DNA from: Hanleya hanleyi
Lineage: Eukaryota > Mollusca > Polyplacophora > Lepidopleurida > Hanleyidae
NCBI GenBank assembly: GCA_036873755.1
Contig: JAVTVY010033665.1
Location: 62,001-126,000 of the forward strand
Reading direction: 5' to 3'
Length of the DNA: 64,000 nt
Shown: one piece after another, positions 36,030 to 48,429 of the stretch
How positions within the stretch are numbered: position 1 is the first letter of the stretch
Layout: every line of letters starts with the position of its first letter
Notes under the pieces: model-generated
What the model saw: only the letters and a program-made list of their open reading frames with translations
What the model was told of the DNA's origin: nothing
Databases searched by the model: none
Made by a program: the position numbers and the translations under genes

Positions 36030-36250
36030 CCATGCTCATCCAGTAACATTAGATGAGTTGTTCGAGCTGATTTGTCACCACAGCTCCCGAGCTAGCGTAT
36101 CTAATTCCGCTCAAGCCGGTGTTAGGGGCCGTGTGGATACTTCATAGTCTCCACATGAACACCTGTAATAAAAGCCCGGCTGAGATACAACGGCTATGAC
36201 CGAGAATCCACCGTATTCTCGGGTCTGAATATGAGGTGCCGAATGTACGG
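36030..36250 (+). repeat. Family C-related fragment (diverged subfamily)
   Basis: AGGGGCCGTGTGGATACTTC, CCACATGAACACCTGTAATA and GAGGTGCCGAATG match the subfamily at 26780 and 30500. Confidence 0.55.
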
Positions 36251-36639
36251 CAGACTAAGATGTACACAGAAACCTGACAGTGTAAACTTCATAAATTACA
36301 GCTTGCATTTCGACACATTACATGCAAGCGTGTTTATGTGAAATTGTTTCTCGATTAAAAAAATAAACGATACTGATCTAGGACATTACACCGTTCAATC
36401 AATCCCTGTATCTGTGTTGCTCTGGAAATTAATGTGCAGTATTCTACGAACCTTCCACATTGTGCATTACTAGAACCGCAGAGACATCACGCAATGCGAG
36501 CCCGCAAATTGTTATCCCATATGATGATGAATCGATACTGATTGTATTAGTACAAATAAGCAAAATGTTGTCATGATGTGCTCAATCTATTATGCTGTCA
36601 GACCAGTAGTGGGAAAGCATTCCATCAGCATCTCTGATT

Positions 36640-36885
36640 TTAAGATTGTAAGAGATTCTTTTTATCGAGCAACTACTTTAGAAGATCTTTTTAGTCGGAT
36701 GGAAGAAGACTCTATATTAGGTTATTTGAGAGAAGTCGGTTGGTTTGTTGCATAAGTTTCAATGTATTGAATTACTGAGTTATTAACTTGAGTACTTAGA
36801 ATTTTGTTTGATCGTCGCTATATAGCTGAAATATTGCCGAACGCGACGTTAAACCTTAATTCTCTCTCTCTCTCTCCTCTTTGTT
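36640..36885 (+). mobile_element. Non-LTR retrotransposon tail (I/Nimb-like)
   Basis: Begins at the FKIVRDSFYRATTLEDLF coding block (36645-36720) and ends in (CT)n at 36860-36885. Confidence 0.75.
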
Positions 36886-36889
36886 CCAG

Positions 36890-37490
36890 ACGTAATACCA
36901 ACGCATCACGAAAATATATGGCTTGGTGAATTACACATTGAACTGCGTGGTGTATAAACCGACAGGTCTGTGTTGATATATATTTTTTTTAACCCACATG
37001 AATGATGGGCGCCTAACACTGTCATGATGCTAAGAGGTCACGTCCAATTAATAGAGGAAGTTTCTCGCCCCCTTCGATAATAACCATCTAAGCTGAAACC
37101 GGTAGGGCCGAAACGGGACACGTCGATCGGCTCTCGCACACTCAGAATGTTCGGTTTTAGATATAGATGTGAAATCCATCGGTAATCTCGAAGTCCGTGT
37201 TTTGTTAACGTGAATTTGTCCATTTCTAAACCTCTTAACGCGATCAAATTGTTGAGTTCGTGTCACATTTTGAGGCCGCTCTCTGAATACGTATATCGCG
37301 CCCAAAATAGAATCCCGACAACGTAAAATAATTAGAAACGATGAAGTTTTCCGCAACATTTCACATTCCAGGCAATATTTGTCCCGAGTTGGTCTGGGGG
37401 AGGGTCACCATTATTTCAGTGTATCTCTGTTTCTTGGGAATGCTGACTTGCTTAGTACCGTACCCGAATGAGACCCATCAGGTTGTATTT
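36890..37490. other. No gene recognised
   Basis: Two overlapping minus frames of 69 and 103 residues (37038-37359) are Arg-rich but match no domain I know. Possibly single-copy host DNA. Confidence 0.35.
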
Positions 37491-37494
37491 ATAA

Positions 37495-37740
37495 TTGTGT
37501 GTACTTCAAGAACTTAATAATCCAGCACATTAAAACACACACAGATTAATACTTATGCAACAAACCAGATACACTCTTCTTTCACCCGGCTAAAAAGATC
37601 TTCTAAAGTAGCTGCTCGATAAAAACAATCACTTACAATCTTAAAATCTATACAGCCGATAAGATCTTCGTGGCGTGGAATACACCTTGAGACAGGGTCT
37701 TTGTTTAGTTAATGTTCGTGAGTTAATCGTGTATGGCCGA
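37495..37740 (-). mobile_element. Non-LTR retrotransposon tail, reversed, internal deletions
   Basis: ACTTAATAATCCAGCACATT, AAAAAGATCTTCTAAAGTAG and AGATCTTCGTGGCGTGGAAT are the reverse of the shared coding end. Confidence 0.7.
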
Positions 37741-37989
37741 GTGTGTACTTCAATACGTGTATGTGAAAAAAACCCCCACAGCTTTAGCTACTGGAGATGG
37801 AATTTGCATTCCAGACAGGCATTGTTTCACTACACAAACTGAATTGTAAAGGGTGCTGAAAATGACTCAACACCATATATGGTGTTCACTGATACGTGTT
37901 GGCCAACTCCCTTAAAGAGTGTTGGAGACATATGGTGTGGATCAAAATTCAGCACCGTTTATCGATGTAGAGCTAAACACTATTTTTTG

Positions 37990-38185
37990 GTATTATCAAA
38001 ACCATTTCCTGACAGTGTACGATATTTATCATAGACATTTAGAAACTTCAAATGGAGGCGTTTGGTGATATAGCCCTGTTTGACAAGTTTCTGCAATAAT
38101 ATTATGTGGCGTGGATTAAAATCGTCACAGTCTGCACATTATCTAGCAAATGCTACCAGGCGAGATATGTATACGCCGTATGCAG
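37990..38185 (-). pseudogene. YMDD-type retroelement fragment
   Basis: Matches 34700-34850 (TTTGGTGATATAGCCCTGTT, TTAAAATCGTCACA, GATATGTATACGCC..ATGCAGG). It is cut off by a LINE copy that starts immediately after. Confidence 0.6.
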
Positions 38186-38810
38186 GTCGTTGGCATCATT
38201 GGTAATTGTGAGGCTGAAAGAATGGCTAAGGCAGCCCTAGATGATGAAGTTGATCCTGTTGGAATCCCATATAGCGATTTCAGACCATCTATCTGTGCTT
38301 ATGTGTGAGGGCAGTTTCAATCTTTATGGGATGCTGTGAATAATAACACACATCATGAGTTCAAAAAAACTGTAGGCTATACTCATCTGAACAGCCAGAA
38401 ACGTTTCGATATCAAGCCATGATCAGGCGATGTAGAATCGGCCGTACACGATTGACTCACGACAATTTATTGAAAAAAAAGACCCAATCCCAAGGTGCAT
38501 TCCATGCCACGAAGATCTCACAGTGAAACATATTCTTATCGACTGTATAGATTTTAAGATTATACGAGATTCTTTTTATCAAGCGACTACTTTGGAAATA
38601 TTTTTAGTCGGGTGAGGGAGGACTGTGTCTTGGGCTATTGGAGAGAAATCAGTTTGCTGGATAAGTTTTAATGTGTGTATGTTTTATTGTGTTGGATTAC
38701 TAAGTTATTGGCTTGAGTACTTAGAATTTTGTTTGATCGTCGCTATATAACTGAAATATTGCTGAACGCGGCGTTAACCCTTAATTCTCTCTCTCTCTTT
38801 CTCTCTCTTC
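38186..38810 (+). mobile_element. Non-LTR retrotransposon copy with RNase H end and 3' tail
   Basis: The longest LINE copy here. It opens with VGIIGNCEAERMAKAALDDE, the C-terminal part of an RNase H domain, then YSDFRPSICAYV, the RRCRIGRTRLT block with breaks, and the KHILIDC knuckle, 3' UTR and (CT)n. The RNase H supports the I/Nimb-like placement. Frameshifts and an in-frame stop show it is dead. Confidence 0.75.
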
Positions 38811-38959
38811 TGGAATATTGCTATCCCGAAATGGGTAGATCGATCATGAACGGATCAATTTGAAGCTCTCTGTTCGTTGCCATTATTTCATCGATGCCGC
38901 TTTGCTGCAAGTTTATCGTGGTAATGAAGTCAGAATGTAGCAAAGAAAACAGCAAACAG

Positions 38960-39640
38960 AATGTGTGATACAGGTACAATAAAAGCGTACCTGAGATACA
39001 ACACATATCACGAATTGTTAGATTCTTTGTATGTGCTTTAGAATAGGTTAACCAGAGGACTATTCTGTGAAGTCATGTGACGCAGTCAGTATGTCGGCAC
39101 CTCTTCCCACTTCCCTTATATGTGTTGTAATTTTTCCTGTATATGGCGAGATTCTGCTGGTGGACGTTTCGTCCCCGAGGCCCGCCCCCTGTACAGACCT
39201 TTTGGTCTTTGATATATGTTGGCACTTGTGTGAAGTTGATGCTGGGTCGACATCGGGCCTTACAGACTAGTTTTTTGTGTTAAATGCCGTCATTTACATC
39301 TGACGACGAAACAGCTCACCAATCTCCAATGTACGAGTTGTCACAGCGAAACAGCTCACCAATTACCAGTATACGAGTTGTCAGAGTATTTCCATCATAG
39401 CTCTCTAGATTTGTATCTAATACTGCTTATGCCGGTGCTAGGGGCCGTGTGGTCATATCATCCAAGTTGCCACATGAACAGGTACAATAAAAGCGTACCT
39501 GGGATACAACACATATCACGAATTGTTAGATTCTTGGTATGTGCTTTAGAATAGGTTAACCAGAGGACTATTCTGTGAAGTCATGTGACGCAGTCAGTAT
39601 GTCGGCACCTCTTCCCACTTCCCTTATATGTGTTGTAATT
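38960..39640 (+). mobile_element. Two family C elements in tandem
   Basis: The terminal block (GGTACAATAAAAGCGTACCT to CTTATATGTGTTGTAAT) occurs at 38970-39131 and 39481-39640. Between them is a full unit including GTCCCCGAGGCCCGCCCCCT. The two share private changes (CAGAGGACTATTCTGTGAAG), so this is a recent local duplication. Confidence 0.75.
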
Positions 39641-39654
39641 TCTGGTCCCTTAAA

Positions 39655-40330
39655 TCTCTGTCCAAACTGTCTCGGTGACAGTCTATAGTTTCACCCAGTA
39701 TAGAAAAGGATTTATCAGTTAGAGAGGTTAGAATGGATGGCTGATGGAGCTACTGTTTCCAGTATGTCGACTGCTGGTTAAACACAAGTAGCTTGACGAC
39801 CGTTTGATTGACGATTCGTCGATTAAATATGGATTTAGCATTGTGCGAGATGGAAATATGGCGCTGTTTGAGGAAAGATAAGACGTGTGGTGAATAACAC
39901 GGCTCCCGGGGAGCATTGCCGCAATCAGGAAAGGCAACTTCCTAGAAAATGCATCAAAGCGTTTCTCGCCGCTTATCTCCAAAAGACTGTAACCGACAAA
40001 CGATACGCTAAAATCAATACTGGAAAATGAAAGAGGGAAACAATTGCATTACCAACCTACAGATTTGTGTTGCCTCATAAATAAGTCTCTCGAAAAAAGT
40101 CCGATTTGTCAAAGATTTATGAGGTAGCTAGGCTCATATGTTTTCTCAGGGGAGGTGTTTGGTATGGTATCGGATATTATGATCAGGGCAGACATCGCGT
40201 GGTTTAAAGCACACCACCAATATTTCAACCGCATTAGGAGTATTATTCAACGATCCAATGACGCGTTTCTGATAAAAGTGATCGCAACGATATCACCTCT
40301 TCATTTCGGTGAAGGCGTGTGTGTCAATCT
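39655..40330 (+). repeat. Family K dispersed repeat
   Basis: Best full copy: GAGCTACTGTTTCCAGTATG, GGAAAGATAAGACG, CAATCAGGAAAGGCA, ACTAAAATCAATACTGG-type and ATGACGCGTTTCTGATAAAA. Compare 49060-49770, 32340-32800 and 29510-29960. Confidence 0.65.
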
Positions 40331-40639
40331 AATCATATCCTGTTATCGACCCAAGCTTATGAATACGTTCTTGTTAAGCTAGGTAAAATGGTCTTCATCA
40401 AAGAGGGAATGTGCCAACTGGATTTGATAATGTCGAGTGGTGTTGCTGTAACATGAGGTAGCTGGCTTGTACGAAGCCTGGAAATAAAATTATAGAGGGA
40501 AGTTAACATGCGTTTAATAGTGACCGTTGCCTAAATGTCTCTATCATTGCTGAATAAAATACCACATATCACTCCTAATTAACTGGCGGTTGGTTGGTTG
40601 GCTTGAACAGATCAAGTCAGCATTTCTGGATAACCCAAA

Positions 40640-41515
40640 TTTCCTGCAAGAGCGAAGCGGTCAACAGTTTTCAATGACACCGGCAAGACATCATGATGTT
40701 CCAAAATTATCAAATCCGTATCCCTGATCTGTGTTCTTAATCCATAATACTTGTTGTAAAGTCATCATCTAGAGAATGATGTAGCTCAGTCACGCTTTGA
40801 TTTTGGCTGTTCATACGAGCACCATGAGGATCTTGAAGTACCTGGGTTCATCCGGCCCCTAGCCCCGGGTTAATCGGAATAAGACACAAGTTACGAAACG
40901 TAACGTCATAGATCTTGCAAGCTAGGCTCGTATTTTGCTATCAGCATGCGATATGTATCGCCAAATTTGAGAAACTTTGAGTGGAGACGCTTGGTGGTAT
41001 AGGCCTGATTTATAACTTTCTGAAAAAATGTTTTGTGACGTTGATTAAAATCGTCACATTTAACACAGGATCTAGCAAATGCTACTAGGCGAGATATGCT
41101 GCCCAGATCCGATTTTCAATATTCAACCGCCATCATTAAAAGAATCGAGATTCTTGATTCGTATGACAGTTATGTGTACGAAATAAAATTTTAAAAACAC
41201 AAGATTGTTTCCTACAAGAAAGAAGCGGTCAACAATGTTAAAGACATGATGATGTTCTTTAGATAAAATCCTTATCACTGACCATTATTCTTTACCCAAA
41301 TGAATTACAAGTCGTTTTCCTGATTATGTATCTGTTACGCTTTGGTTGTGTCTGTTCATTTGAACACCTTGGATATGTAAAACATGATATTCAAACGGTC
41401 TTTAGCCCCGAGTTAAGGGGAATTAGACTCAAGTTGCGAAACGTAACGCAGGAGATCTTGCAAGCTAGGGTCGTATTGGCGTTTGGTGTAATAGCTCTGA
41501 TAGGTACGAGGTGAT
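40640..41515 (-). pseudogene. YMDD-type retroelement, two partial copies
   Basis: 40640-41100 matches 34390-34870 closely, including the CCCCTAGCCCCGGGTTAA tail motif and the KRL.S.FLKFGDTYRMLIAK coding block. 41190-41515 is a second, more decayed 3' region with AGCCCCGAGTTAAGGGGAAT. Confidence 0.65.
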
Positions 41516-41639
41516 TGCACAATCTTTTTCATTAATCCGCCATTCCAGCCACTCGAGTCTCACAATTGAACGGGAAATATAATGTTTGAAACTCTTTTAG
41601 ATAACGCATATGAATGGTTCACTTTGAACACCATCTATC

Positions 41640-42109
41640 TGTGCTTATGTGAGAAAGTTGTTTCAATCTTTGTTGGATGCTATGGATAAAAACAAACTTC
41701 ACTAGTTAAAAAAACTGTAGGCTATACTCATCTGAACAGCCAGAAACGTTTCGATCAAGCCATGATTAGACGATGTAGAATCGGCCATACACGATTAACT
41801 CAGGAGCATTTGCTGAAAAAAAAGAGCCAGTCCCAAGGTGTATTCCATGCCACGAAGATCTCACGATGAAACATATTCTTATCGACTGTATAGATTTTAA
41901 GATTGTAAGAGATCACTTTTATCGAGCAGCTACTTTGGAAGATCTTTTTAGTCAAGTAAAAGAAGATTGTGTTTTAGATTATTTGAGAGAGATCGGTTTG
42001 TTTTATAAATTTTAATGTATTTTCATGTTTTTAATGCATTAGTTTACTCAGTTATTAACTTGATCGTCGCTATATAGCTGAAATATTGCTGAACGCGACA
42101 TTAAACCTC

Positions 42110-42158
<49 letters not shown>

Positions 42159-42160
42159 AA
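41640..42160 (+). mobile_element. Non-LTR retrotransposon copy (I/Nimb-like) with long (CT)n tail
   Basis: Reads RRCRIGHTRLTQEHLLKKK, then CIPCHEDLTMKHILIDCIDF and LEDLFSQVKEDCVLDYLREI in nearly one frame. Then the 3' UTR and a (CT)n run of about 45 bases at 42112-42156. Least decayed coding end in the window. Confidence 0.8.
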
Positions 42161-42312
42161 CACATGTTCAGTACTGTTAGGTCCCATACTAACGTCAGAT
42201 CCGGCATTCATTAACAAGTCGTCAGTCCGTATCATTGATCAGCATTCGCTATTTAGATAACTTGTATCTCAGACAGTCCTTGATTCCGGAGGTTCATATG
42301 ATCATGAAAATC

Positions 42313-43695
42313 CTAATTCCACTATCTACGACCCATAGTGCCGGGTTAATTCCACTATCTGCGGCCCATAGTCCCGGGTTATTTCCACTATCTACGACCC
42401 ATAGTCCCGGGTTAATTCCACTATCTACGGCCCATAGTCCCGGGTTAATTCGACTATCTACGGCCCATAGTCCCGGGTTAATTCCACTGTCTACGGCACA
42501 TAGTCCCGGGTTAATTCCACTATCTACGGCCCATAGTCCCGGGTTAATTCCACTATCTACGGCCCATAGTCCCGGGTTAATTCCACCATCTACGGCCCAT
42601 AGTCCCGGGTTAATTCCACTGTGTACGGCCCATAGTCCCGGGTTAATTCCTCTATCTACGAACCATAGTCCCGGGTTAATTCCTCTATCTACGGGCCATA
42701 GTCCCGGGTTAATTCCACTATCTACGGCCCATAGTCCTGGGTTAATTCCACTATCTACGGCCCATAGTCCTGGATTAATTCCACTCTCTACGGCCCATAG
42801 TCCCGGGTTATTTCCACTATCTACGGTCCATAGTCCCGGGTTAATTCCACTATCTACGGTCCATAGTCCCGGGTTAATTCCACTATCTACGGTCCATAGT
42901 CCCGGGTTAATTCCACTATCTACGGTCCATAGTCCCGGGTTAATTCCACTAGCTATGGCCCATAGTCCCGGGTTAATTCCACTATCTACGGCCCATAGTC
43001 TCGGGTTAATTCTACTATCTACGGCCCATAGTCGCGGGTTAATTTCACTATCTACGGCCCATAGTCCCGGGTTAATTCCGCTATCTACGGCCCATAGTCT
43101 CGGGTGAATTCCACTGTCTACGGCCCATAGTCCCGGGTTAATTCCACTATCTACGGCCCATAGCCCCGGTTATTCCACTATCTACGGCCCATAGTCCCGG
43201 GTTAATTCCACTATCTACGGCCCATAGTCCCCGGGCTAATTCCACTATCTACGGCCCATAGTCCTGGGATAATTCTACTATCTACGGCCCATAGTCCCGG
43301 GTTAATTCCTCTACGGGCCACAGTCCCGGGTTATTTCAACTATCTTCGGCCCATAGTCCCGGGTTAATTCCACTATCTACGGCCCATAGTCCCGGGTTAA
43401 TTCCACTGTCTATGGCCCATAGTCCCGGGTTAATTCCTCTACGGCCCATAGTCCCGGGTTATTTCCACTATCTACGGCCCATAGTCCCGGGTTATTTCCA
43501 CTATCTACGGCCTATAGTCCCGGCTTAATTCCACTATGTACGGGCCATAGTCACGGGTTAATTCCACTATCTACGGCCCATAGTCCCGGGTTAATTCCAC
43601 TATCTACGGCCCATAGTCCTGGGTTGATTCCACTGTCGACGACCCATAGTCCCGGGTTAATTCCACAATCTACGGCCCATAGTCCCAGGTTAAGC
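42313..43695 (+). repeat. 33-bp minisatellite, about 41 units
   Basis: The unit contains TTAATTCCACTATCTACGGC followed by CCATAGTCCCGGG. Units vary by point changes, and a few lack part of the unit. The array is flanked by family F (42180-42310) and by the reversed YMDD-element tail (TTGCGAAACGTAGCTCCAAA at 43708), whose own CCCCGGGTTAA..GGAATTA string resembles the unit. It probably arose there. The 33-base period keeps frames open, giving a 290-residue plus frame of LIPLSTAHSPG repeats and an 83-residue minus frame. Neither has a credible gene context. Confidence 0.9.
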
Positions 43696-43789
43696 GAAAT
43701 ACAGTTTGCGAAACGTAGCTCCAAAGATCTTGCACTCCAACACATTTGGTTTTGGAAAAGTATCCGACGCCTAAAATGTTTACGTTGAT

Positions 43790-44435
43790 ATGTTATACAC
43801 AAACTGCTGACCCATCCGCTTTCGCAAAACGGTTTGACTTTCCCATTTCAAAATTTTAATTTATTTATTGGTGGATTCAGAACTATCATTGTCATTCAGA
43901 AATCATAAGAAACTCTGAGTGTACAACGGATGTCAGCTGAATATCGAATCCAACACCTCTCAATGATCATGGGCAGGCCCATAGTTCATCGAAGTCATAG
44001 ATGATATTAGAAAGTCTTAAATATTACTCTTCTTTGATTCAGCGCCGAAAGATACTATCGAAAGATCCTGAAGTCTTGAAAAGTAGGTAAAGCTACAACG
44101 AACAACAATTATATTACGAACAAGCGCCAGATTCTACAATCAGGAGCCAGTCCTCGTCCGTAAAGAATATCTATATATGTATATCATCTTTCATCTATAT
44201 ATAGAAGTGTATAATTGACTAGTTCGAGAGAAAAAAGCGATCAACAGTTATCAGTGATGCCGCAAGTTGTTCAAACACGTTTTGTTTTACAACCTCGGAG
44301 TAGACATGCCTTTACGGTTCCCAGCAACGACTTGAACGAAAACGGATAGAAAATTTTGTGAGCATCAATAATAAGCGACGTTTTAGGTCAGAAAATATAG
44401 GCAATGCCTAATATGACACAATATCAATCTGGAAG
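43790..44435. other. No gene recognised; family F scrap near 44100-44260
   Basis: A piece with GTCCTCGTCCGTAAAGAAT and GATCAACAGTTATCAGTGAT resembles family F. Otherwise not recognised. Confidence 0.4.
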
Positions 44436-44439
44436 ATTC

Positions 44440-44715
44440 AATTCCGAGAGAGAGAATTACGGTTTCAGCAATATTTCAGCTATATAGCGACGATCAAACA
44501 AAATTCTAAGTACTCAAGCCAATAACTTAGTAATCCAACACATTAAGATATACACACATTAAAACTTATGCAACAAACCGATTTCTCTCAAATAACCCAA
44601 GACACAGTCCTCCCTCACTCGACTAAAAAGATCTCCCAAAGTAGTCACTCGATAAAAAGAATCTCTTACAATCTTAATATCTATACAGTCGATAAGAATA
44701 TGTTTCACTGTGACT
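44440..44715 (-). mobile_element. Non-LTR retrotransposon tail, reversed
   Basis: GAGAGAGAATTACGG, then reversed 3' UTR and the coding end; the minus frame 44559-44792 carries VKHILIDCIDIKIVRDSFYR. Confidence 0.75.
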
Positions 44716-44999
44716 AACACCCACAATACCGTACATTGGTAATGGGAACATACGATAGTATCAGCACGATTTACAAGTTGTAAACAATTCAAGCAATGCT
44801 AACCGAATTGTGTGGTGGTGAAATTCCTTTCGTGCTCTCTGGCGCATATGGTTGGAAGCAAGTATTGAACAAGCACGAATATAACTATAATTCACGACGT
44901 TTGCGTTTTCCGTAATACCTGCTATTTTAACATCCTGGTGCGTAAGTCCAAAATAACTTGAAGGCTGAAGAGAATGGATGGCACAGATGTTTTTAATTT

Positions 45000-45600
45000 A
45001 CCATGAGAAATGTGCAAAACAAACCATTTTCTTGTGGAATTCCACTATATTTCCGCGGAAGCATTTATGGAGTTAGGGTCAATACAAATCAAACATGGCA
45101 TCTGTAATTACGTATGGTGTCCACCGCTGGTGAGGACGAAAATTGGTACAGATCAACTCTACGTGTGAGTAAATACACGAAGGCAAACTGACATAGTTGC
45201 ACCGCTGATTTATAACGGAAAGATCCCACGCAAACGTCTTCAGACAGGGCCGAGAGCTCTTTACCAAATGAAGGGAAACACTCAGTCTAACTGAAATTGC
45301 GCGGAGGGGCTAAAGATGAGTCGAAGAATCGTTCCTGCCAAGTTACGTCCTCCCTGGGTGATTTCTCTCGTGTGTACACATGTACATTCACTTCTGTGAC
45401 ATGCGGGTGGCAAAACCCACAATAGTTTATGGGTGCAAGTTTGGTGCAGCAAAACTATGATCGTCCGTGAGGTGTAACTAATTATTTGTGAAGATTTGTT
45501 GATTGAATTTGAAAACAAAAATTTTCGATAATTCTGTCTGGTATACGTTCGGAAGATTAGATCGATAGACCGGTTATGACTATTACCTGTTTGCCAATGT
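45000..45600 (+). repeat. Family E/D fragment, rearranged
   Basis: Contains the E-type TCTGTAATTACGTATGG.GTC, GACGAAAATTGG and D-type CTTCAGACAGGGCCGAGAGC, TCTCGTGTGTACACATGTAC and GGTATACGTTCGGAAGATTA blocks. Confidence 0.5.
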
Positions 45601-45783
45601 TACGCTTAGGATGATGAGCCTGGATATTATACCCACTATATAGATCGTATTTTGACACCCTTGTATTCAAAATTGGCGTGGTGTGCCGTATTTCTCACCC
45701 AACTTGAAACACGAATTCTGTATTTCTATATTCCGTGACGCTGGTAAAACCTGTATGCATCTTTTTCAGATGGTCTTATTCTA

Positions 45784-45989
45784 AGGTTTAGACAGAGGTA
45801 TGCAAATAACAAATAACATTCATCGCCTTCAATTTTTCCACCTGTTTCACATGAAAGTTTCGATATATATCCAACCTAGACATCTGAGGTTTAGACAGAG
45901 GTATGCAAATAACAAATAACATTCATCGCCTTCAATTTTTCCACCTGTTTCACATGAAAGTTTCGATATATATCCAACCTAGACATCTG
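45784..45989 (+). repeat. Exact 103-bp tandem duplication
   Basis: AGGTTTAGACAGAGGTATGC.. to ..CCAACCTAGACATCTG is repeated head to tail (45784-45886, 45887-45989) with no difference seen. Confidence 0.95.
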
Positions 45990-46269
45990 CAATTTGGCAT
46001 GGTTTTTTTTCGTTATCGTTTTCACAAATGTTTATATATGTCCTAGTTTTGGAAATATCGACCTTTGAACTGATAGCCTGGAAATGTAATCTAATTTACA
46101 CAAATACCTCATTCAGTATATACATGCAGGTAATTTGAAAATAAACATACACAAATGTTAAAAACAAAGACCGATGGAAAGATAGTCACGTAATATGATG
46201 TGCTACAGTACATGGCAAGTAGTGGAAGAATTGGTCATGTATATGCCCCTCTAAAGGTACATGTTATGT

Positions 46270-46540
46270 AGATATAATGTTCACAGTGATGCCAGTAATT
46301 CGACAAGTAATATTGATTATATCCACGAAAACACGTTCAGTTATACGTGTACATATATTAAATGTCGTGTCCTTGTCTGAATGTTGGGGATGCATGAAAA
46401 AAACAAAATTCAATCGGATACAATCTAATAACATTAACTTGATGAAGCAGCTCGGTTATTACTTTTCAATTATCCCCGGTATAGCACCTTGTCCCCTCAG
46501 ATTAATCAAATTAATGGATACACTGTTCTCTGTATCCTTC
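46270..46540 (+). repeat. Family E-related fragment
   Basis: Shares CAGCTCGGTTATTACT, CAGATTAATCAAATTAATGG and ACACTGTTCTCTGTA with 19660-19755. The 104-residue plus frame is not conserved in the sister copy. Confidence 0.55.
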
Positions 46541-46639
46541 ATTAACTGGTCAGTTCTAGAGGAATCACACATCAATTTCTATCTTAGTTAGCAAATTAAA
46601 GATCAAACCTGATGAATGCCTTCTCAAAATTAGGAGCCT

Positions 46640-47620
46640 GGCTCCTACCGAAAGATTCGATCCTTGCCGAGAAGAGCCTGGAACGTTGAAATTTCGCCCC
46701 CTTTATCAGATCTACCGAGCTCCATTTTCTGAACTTGATGACATCACAGTGACATCACAAGTGGGCTTGAATCGCAGATATTGCTACCAATTATGTGAAA
46801 AAATATCCCCCAACAACCTTTTGTATAACCCAATGAAATCCCCTGATCTCTTCATCCATTTTGTTCCCCTGAAAGTGGATAAGAATTGGGAGAACTACCG
46901 TTTTAATATAATCGTCACCTTTCTTATTGGTGTGAGACTGAATTTGAACCAACTTCCAAGCAGTCTTTTGACACCCATTAATTTCTCAGTGTAATTCATG
47001 TTAATCATAGCATCCATTGTGGTACTGAACCTGATTCCTAGAACTTTAAATCCTCCCGGGTTTACTGAAGGATCCTGTGGGGTTAACCCAGATGTCTAAT
47101 AATGTGAAATACCCGGTTTCCAGTCGATTCTATAATGTGGATCAAGTTTCAGGTCGTTTCCCTTCACTTGATCAATCTACACGGCTATAGATTTATCAAC
47201 GTTCAGCCGTAAACCGCTACATTCTGAAAATTTATGTAAGAGACCGATGACATTTTCAACTGGTTTTCCGGCGAGGTGTGTTGTGTTCAGCGTATTGTTG
47301 AACTTTAATCTCAGATTTTTTTTCATGCTGTTCTTTTATCCCGTCGTCAGTGACGATACATCTGCTACAGAATAAAAAAGGTACGGGTCACCCTGCCTAC
47401 AGCCCATCTCTCTTGCAGCTGAAGAAATCTGATTGATATCCATTGTAAATATCACTGCTTAGAGCCCCATTTTGAAAAATCGTCACTGACTGTATTACAA
47501 GGGTTCCAAATTTGAAAGATAATAATGTTTTCTACACAGTAACAAGATACTTAAGAATGGTTTTTGTGCTTCATCTATAACTGAAGTTAAAAACTGACGA
47601 ATTAAAACTGACGCGATGCA
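46640..47620 (-). pseudogene. L1-like non-LTR retrotransposon reverse transcriptase, degenerate
   Basis: Minus-strand pieces in order: EMGCRQGDPYLFYS (near 47400; the conserved RQGDP of reverse transcriptases), LAGKPVENVIGLLHKFSECS followed by GLRLNVDKS (about 47190-47285), FKVLGIRFSTTMDAMINMNY (about 46970-47040), and a thumb-like VVLPILIHF (near 46900). Spacing and motifs are those of the L1 group, downstream of the catalytic region. Several stops and frame changes show a dead copy. Plus-strand frames over the same bases are shadows. Confidence 0.7.
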
Positions 47621-47624
47621 AGCA

Positions 47625-48050
47625 GAAATAATTTGTAGTCTAGTCTTTTAAACAATGAAGTAGGACTGGACGCTATTAATATATATATATTCTTATTCTT
47701 CCCTTCTTTTAGTAAATAAGAGATCAAGCCTCCCTGTTTTAGAAATGGGGACAATGACCCGGTTTCAAAATCCTGGTCTGCAGACCGTAACAAAAATATG
47801 CCGATGTCAACCCAAAAATATTTGTAAAATACATTTCGACCATTCCTGTCGGGCAGAAACCATACATTTTTAACTTACCGATGTGCTTTGTTAAACAGTA
47901 CTAAACAGCGATGCATGGGAAAGTATATACATACAATAAATCACCCTCTGAAAAATGCTTTTGATGCAAAGATAATGAAATTCGTCTTGGTTCATATTCC
48001 TTCATTTATGAATGCATGAATGAAAGTATAAATGCCAGTATGAATGCACA
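47625..48050. other. No gene recognised
   Basis: An (AT)n run at about 47679-47690. The 63-residue minus frame at 47602-47793 has no motif. Confidence 0.4.
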
Positions 48051-48300
48051 AGTTTAACACAATCAAAGGCATTGTTATCAGAAAATCTGACAAATTGACG
48101 GTAAGTAACTGCTTATTTATATTACTACTTGAAAGAACCCGCGGTTATTTTCGTTTGTTTGGAAATGTGGAATGTCATTGTTTGGGTTTGTGCGCTGTTG
48201 TACTACCGGCGTGGTAGAGGAGTTTATTTTAAACATGTCAAATACCTGACATGAGCGTTAGCAGCTGCTTTCTCTCCGTCCTTATGCGAATACGTAGATA
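48050..48300 (+). repeat. Family J fragment
   Basis: Matches 25161-25400 in order and orientation. Confidence 0.6.
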
Positions 48301-48429
48301 TTGTTCTGTGACGAGAGGTGAGGTGCTAATCTTTGGTTTCAAATATAGACACAAGCGAAATCGTGTACGCAACCGTGAAGACCGTACATTTCCTTCTAGA
48401 ATGCAACCGTATTCTGGAAGGAACCTGCA

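Noticed and set aside
39290..39320. Hammerhead-ribozyme-like string CTGACGACGAAAC in a family C copy
   Set aside because: The CTGANGA and GAAA cores are adjacent with no room for stem II, and sister copies lack GAAA at this site.
42235..43107. 290-residue plus-strand ORF with LIPLSTAHSPG repeats as a secreted or structural repeat protein
   Set aside because: It is the translation of a 33-bp minisatellite inside a retroelement copy. There is no promoter or signal peptide, and frames on the other strand are open for the same reason.
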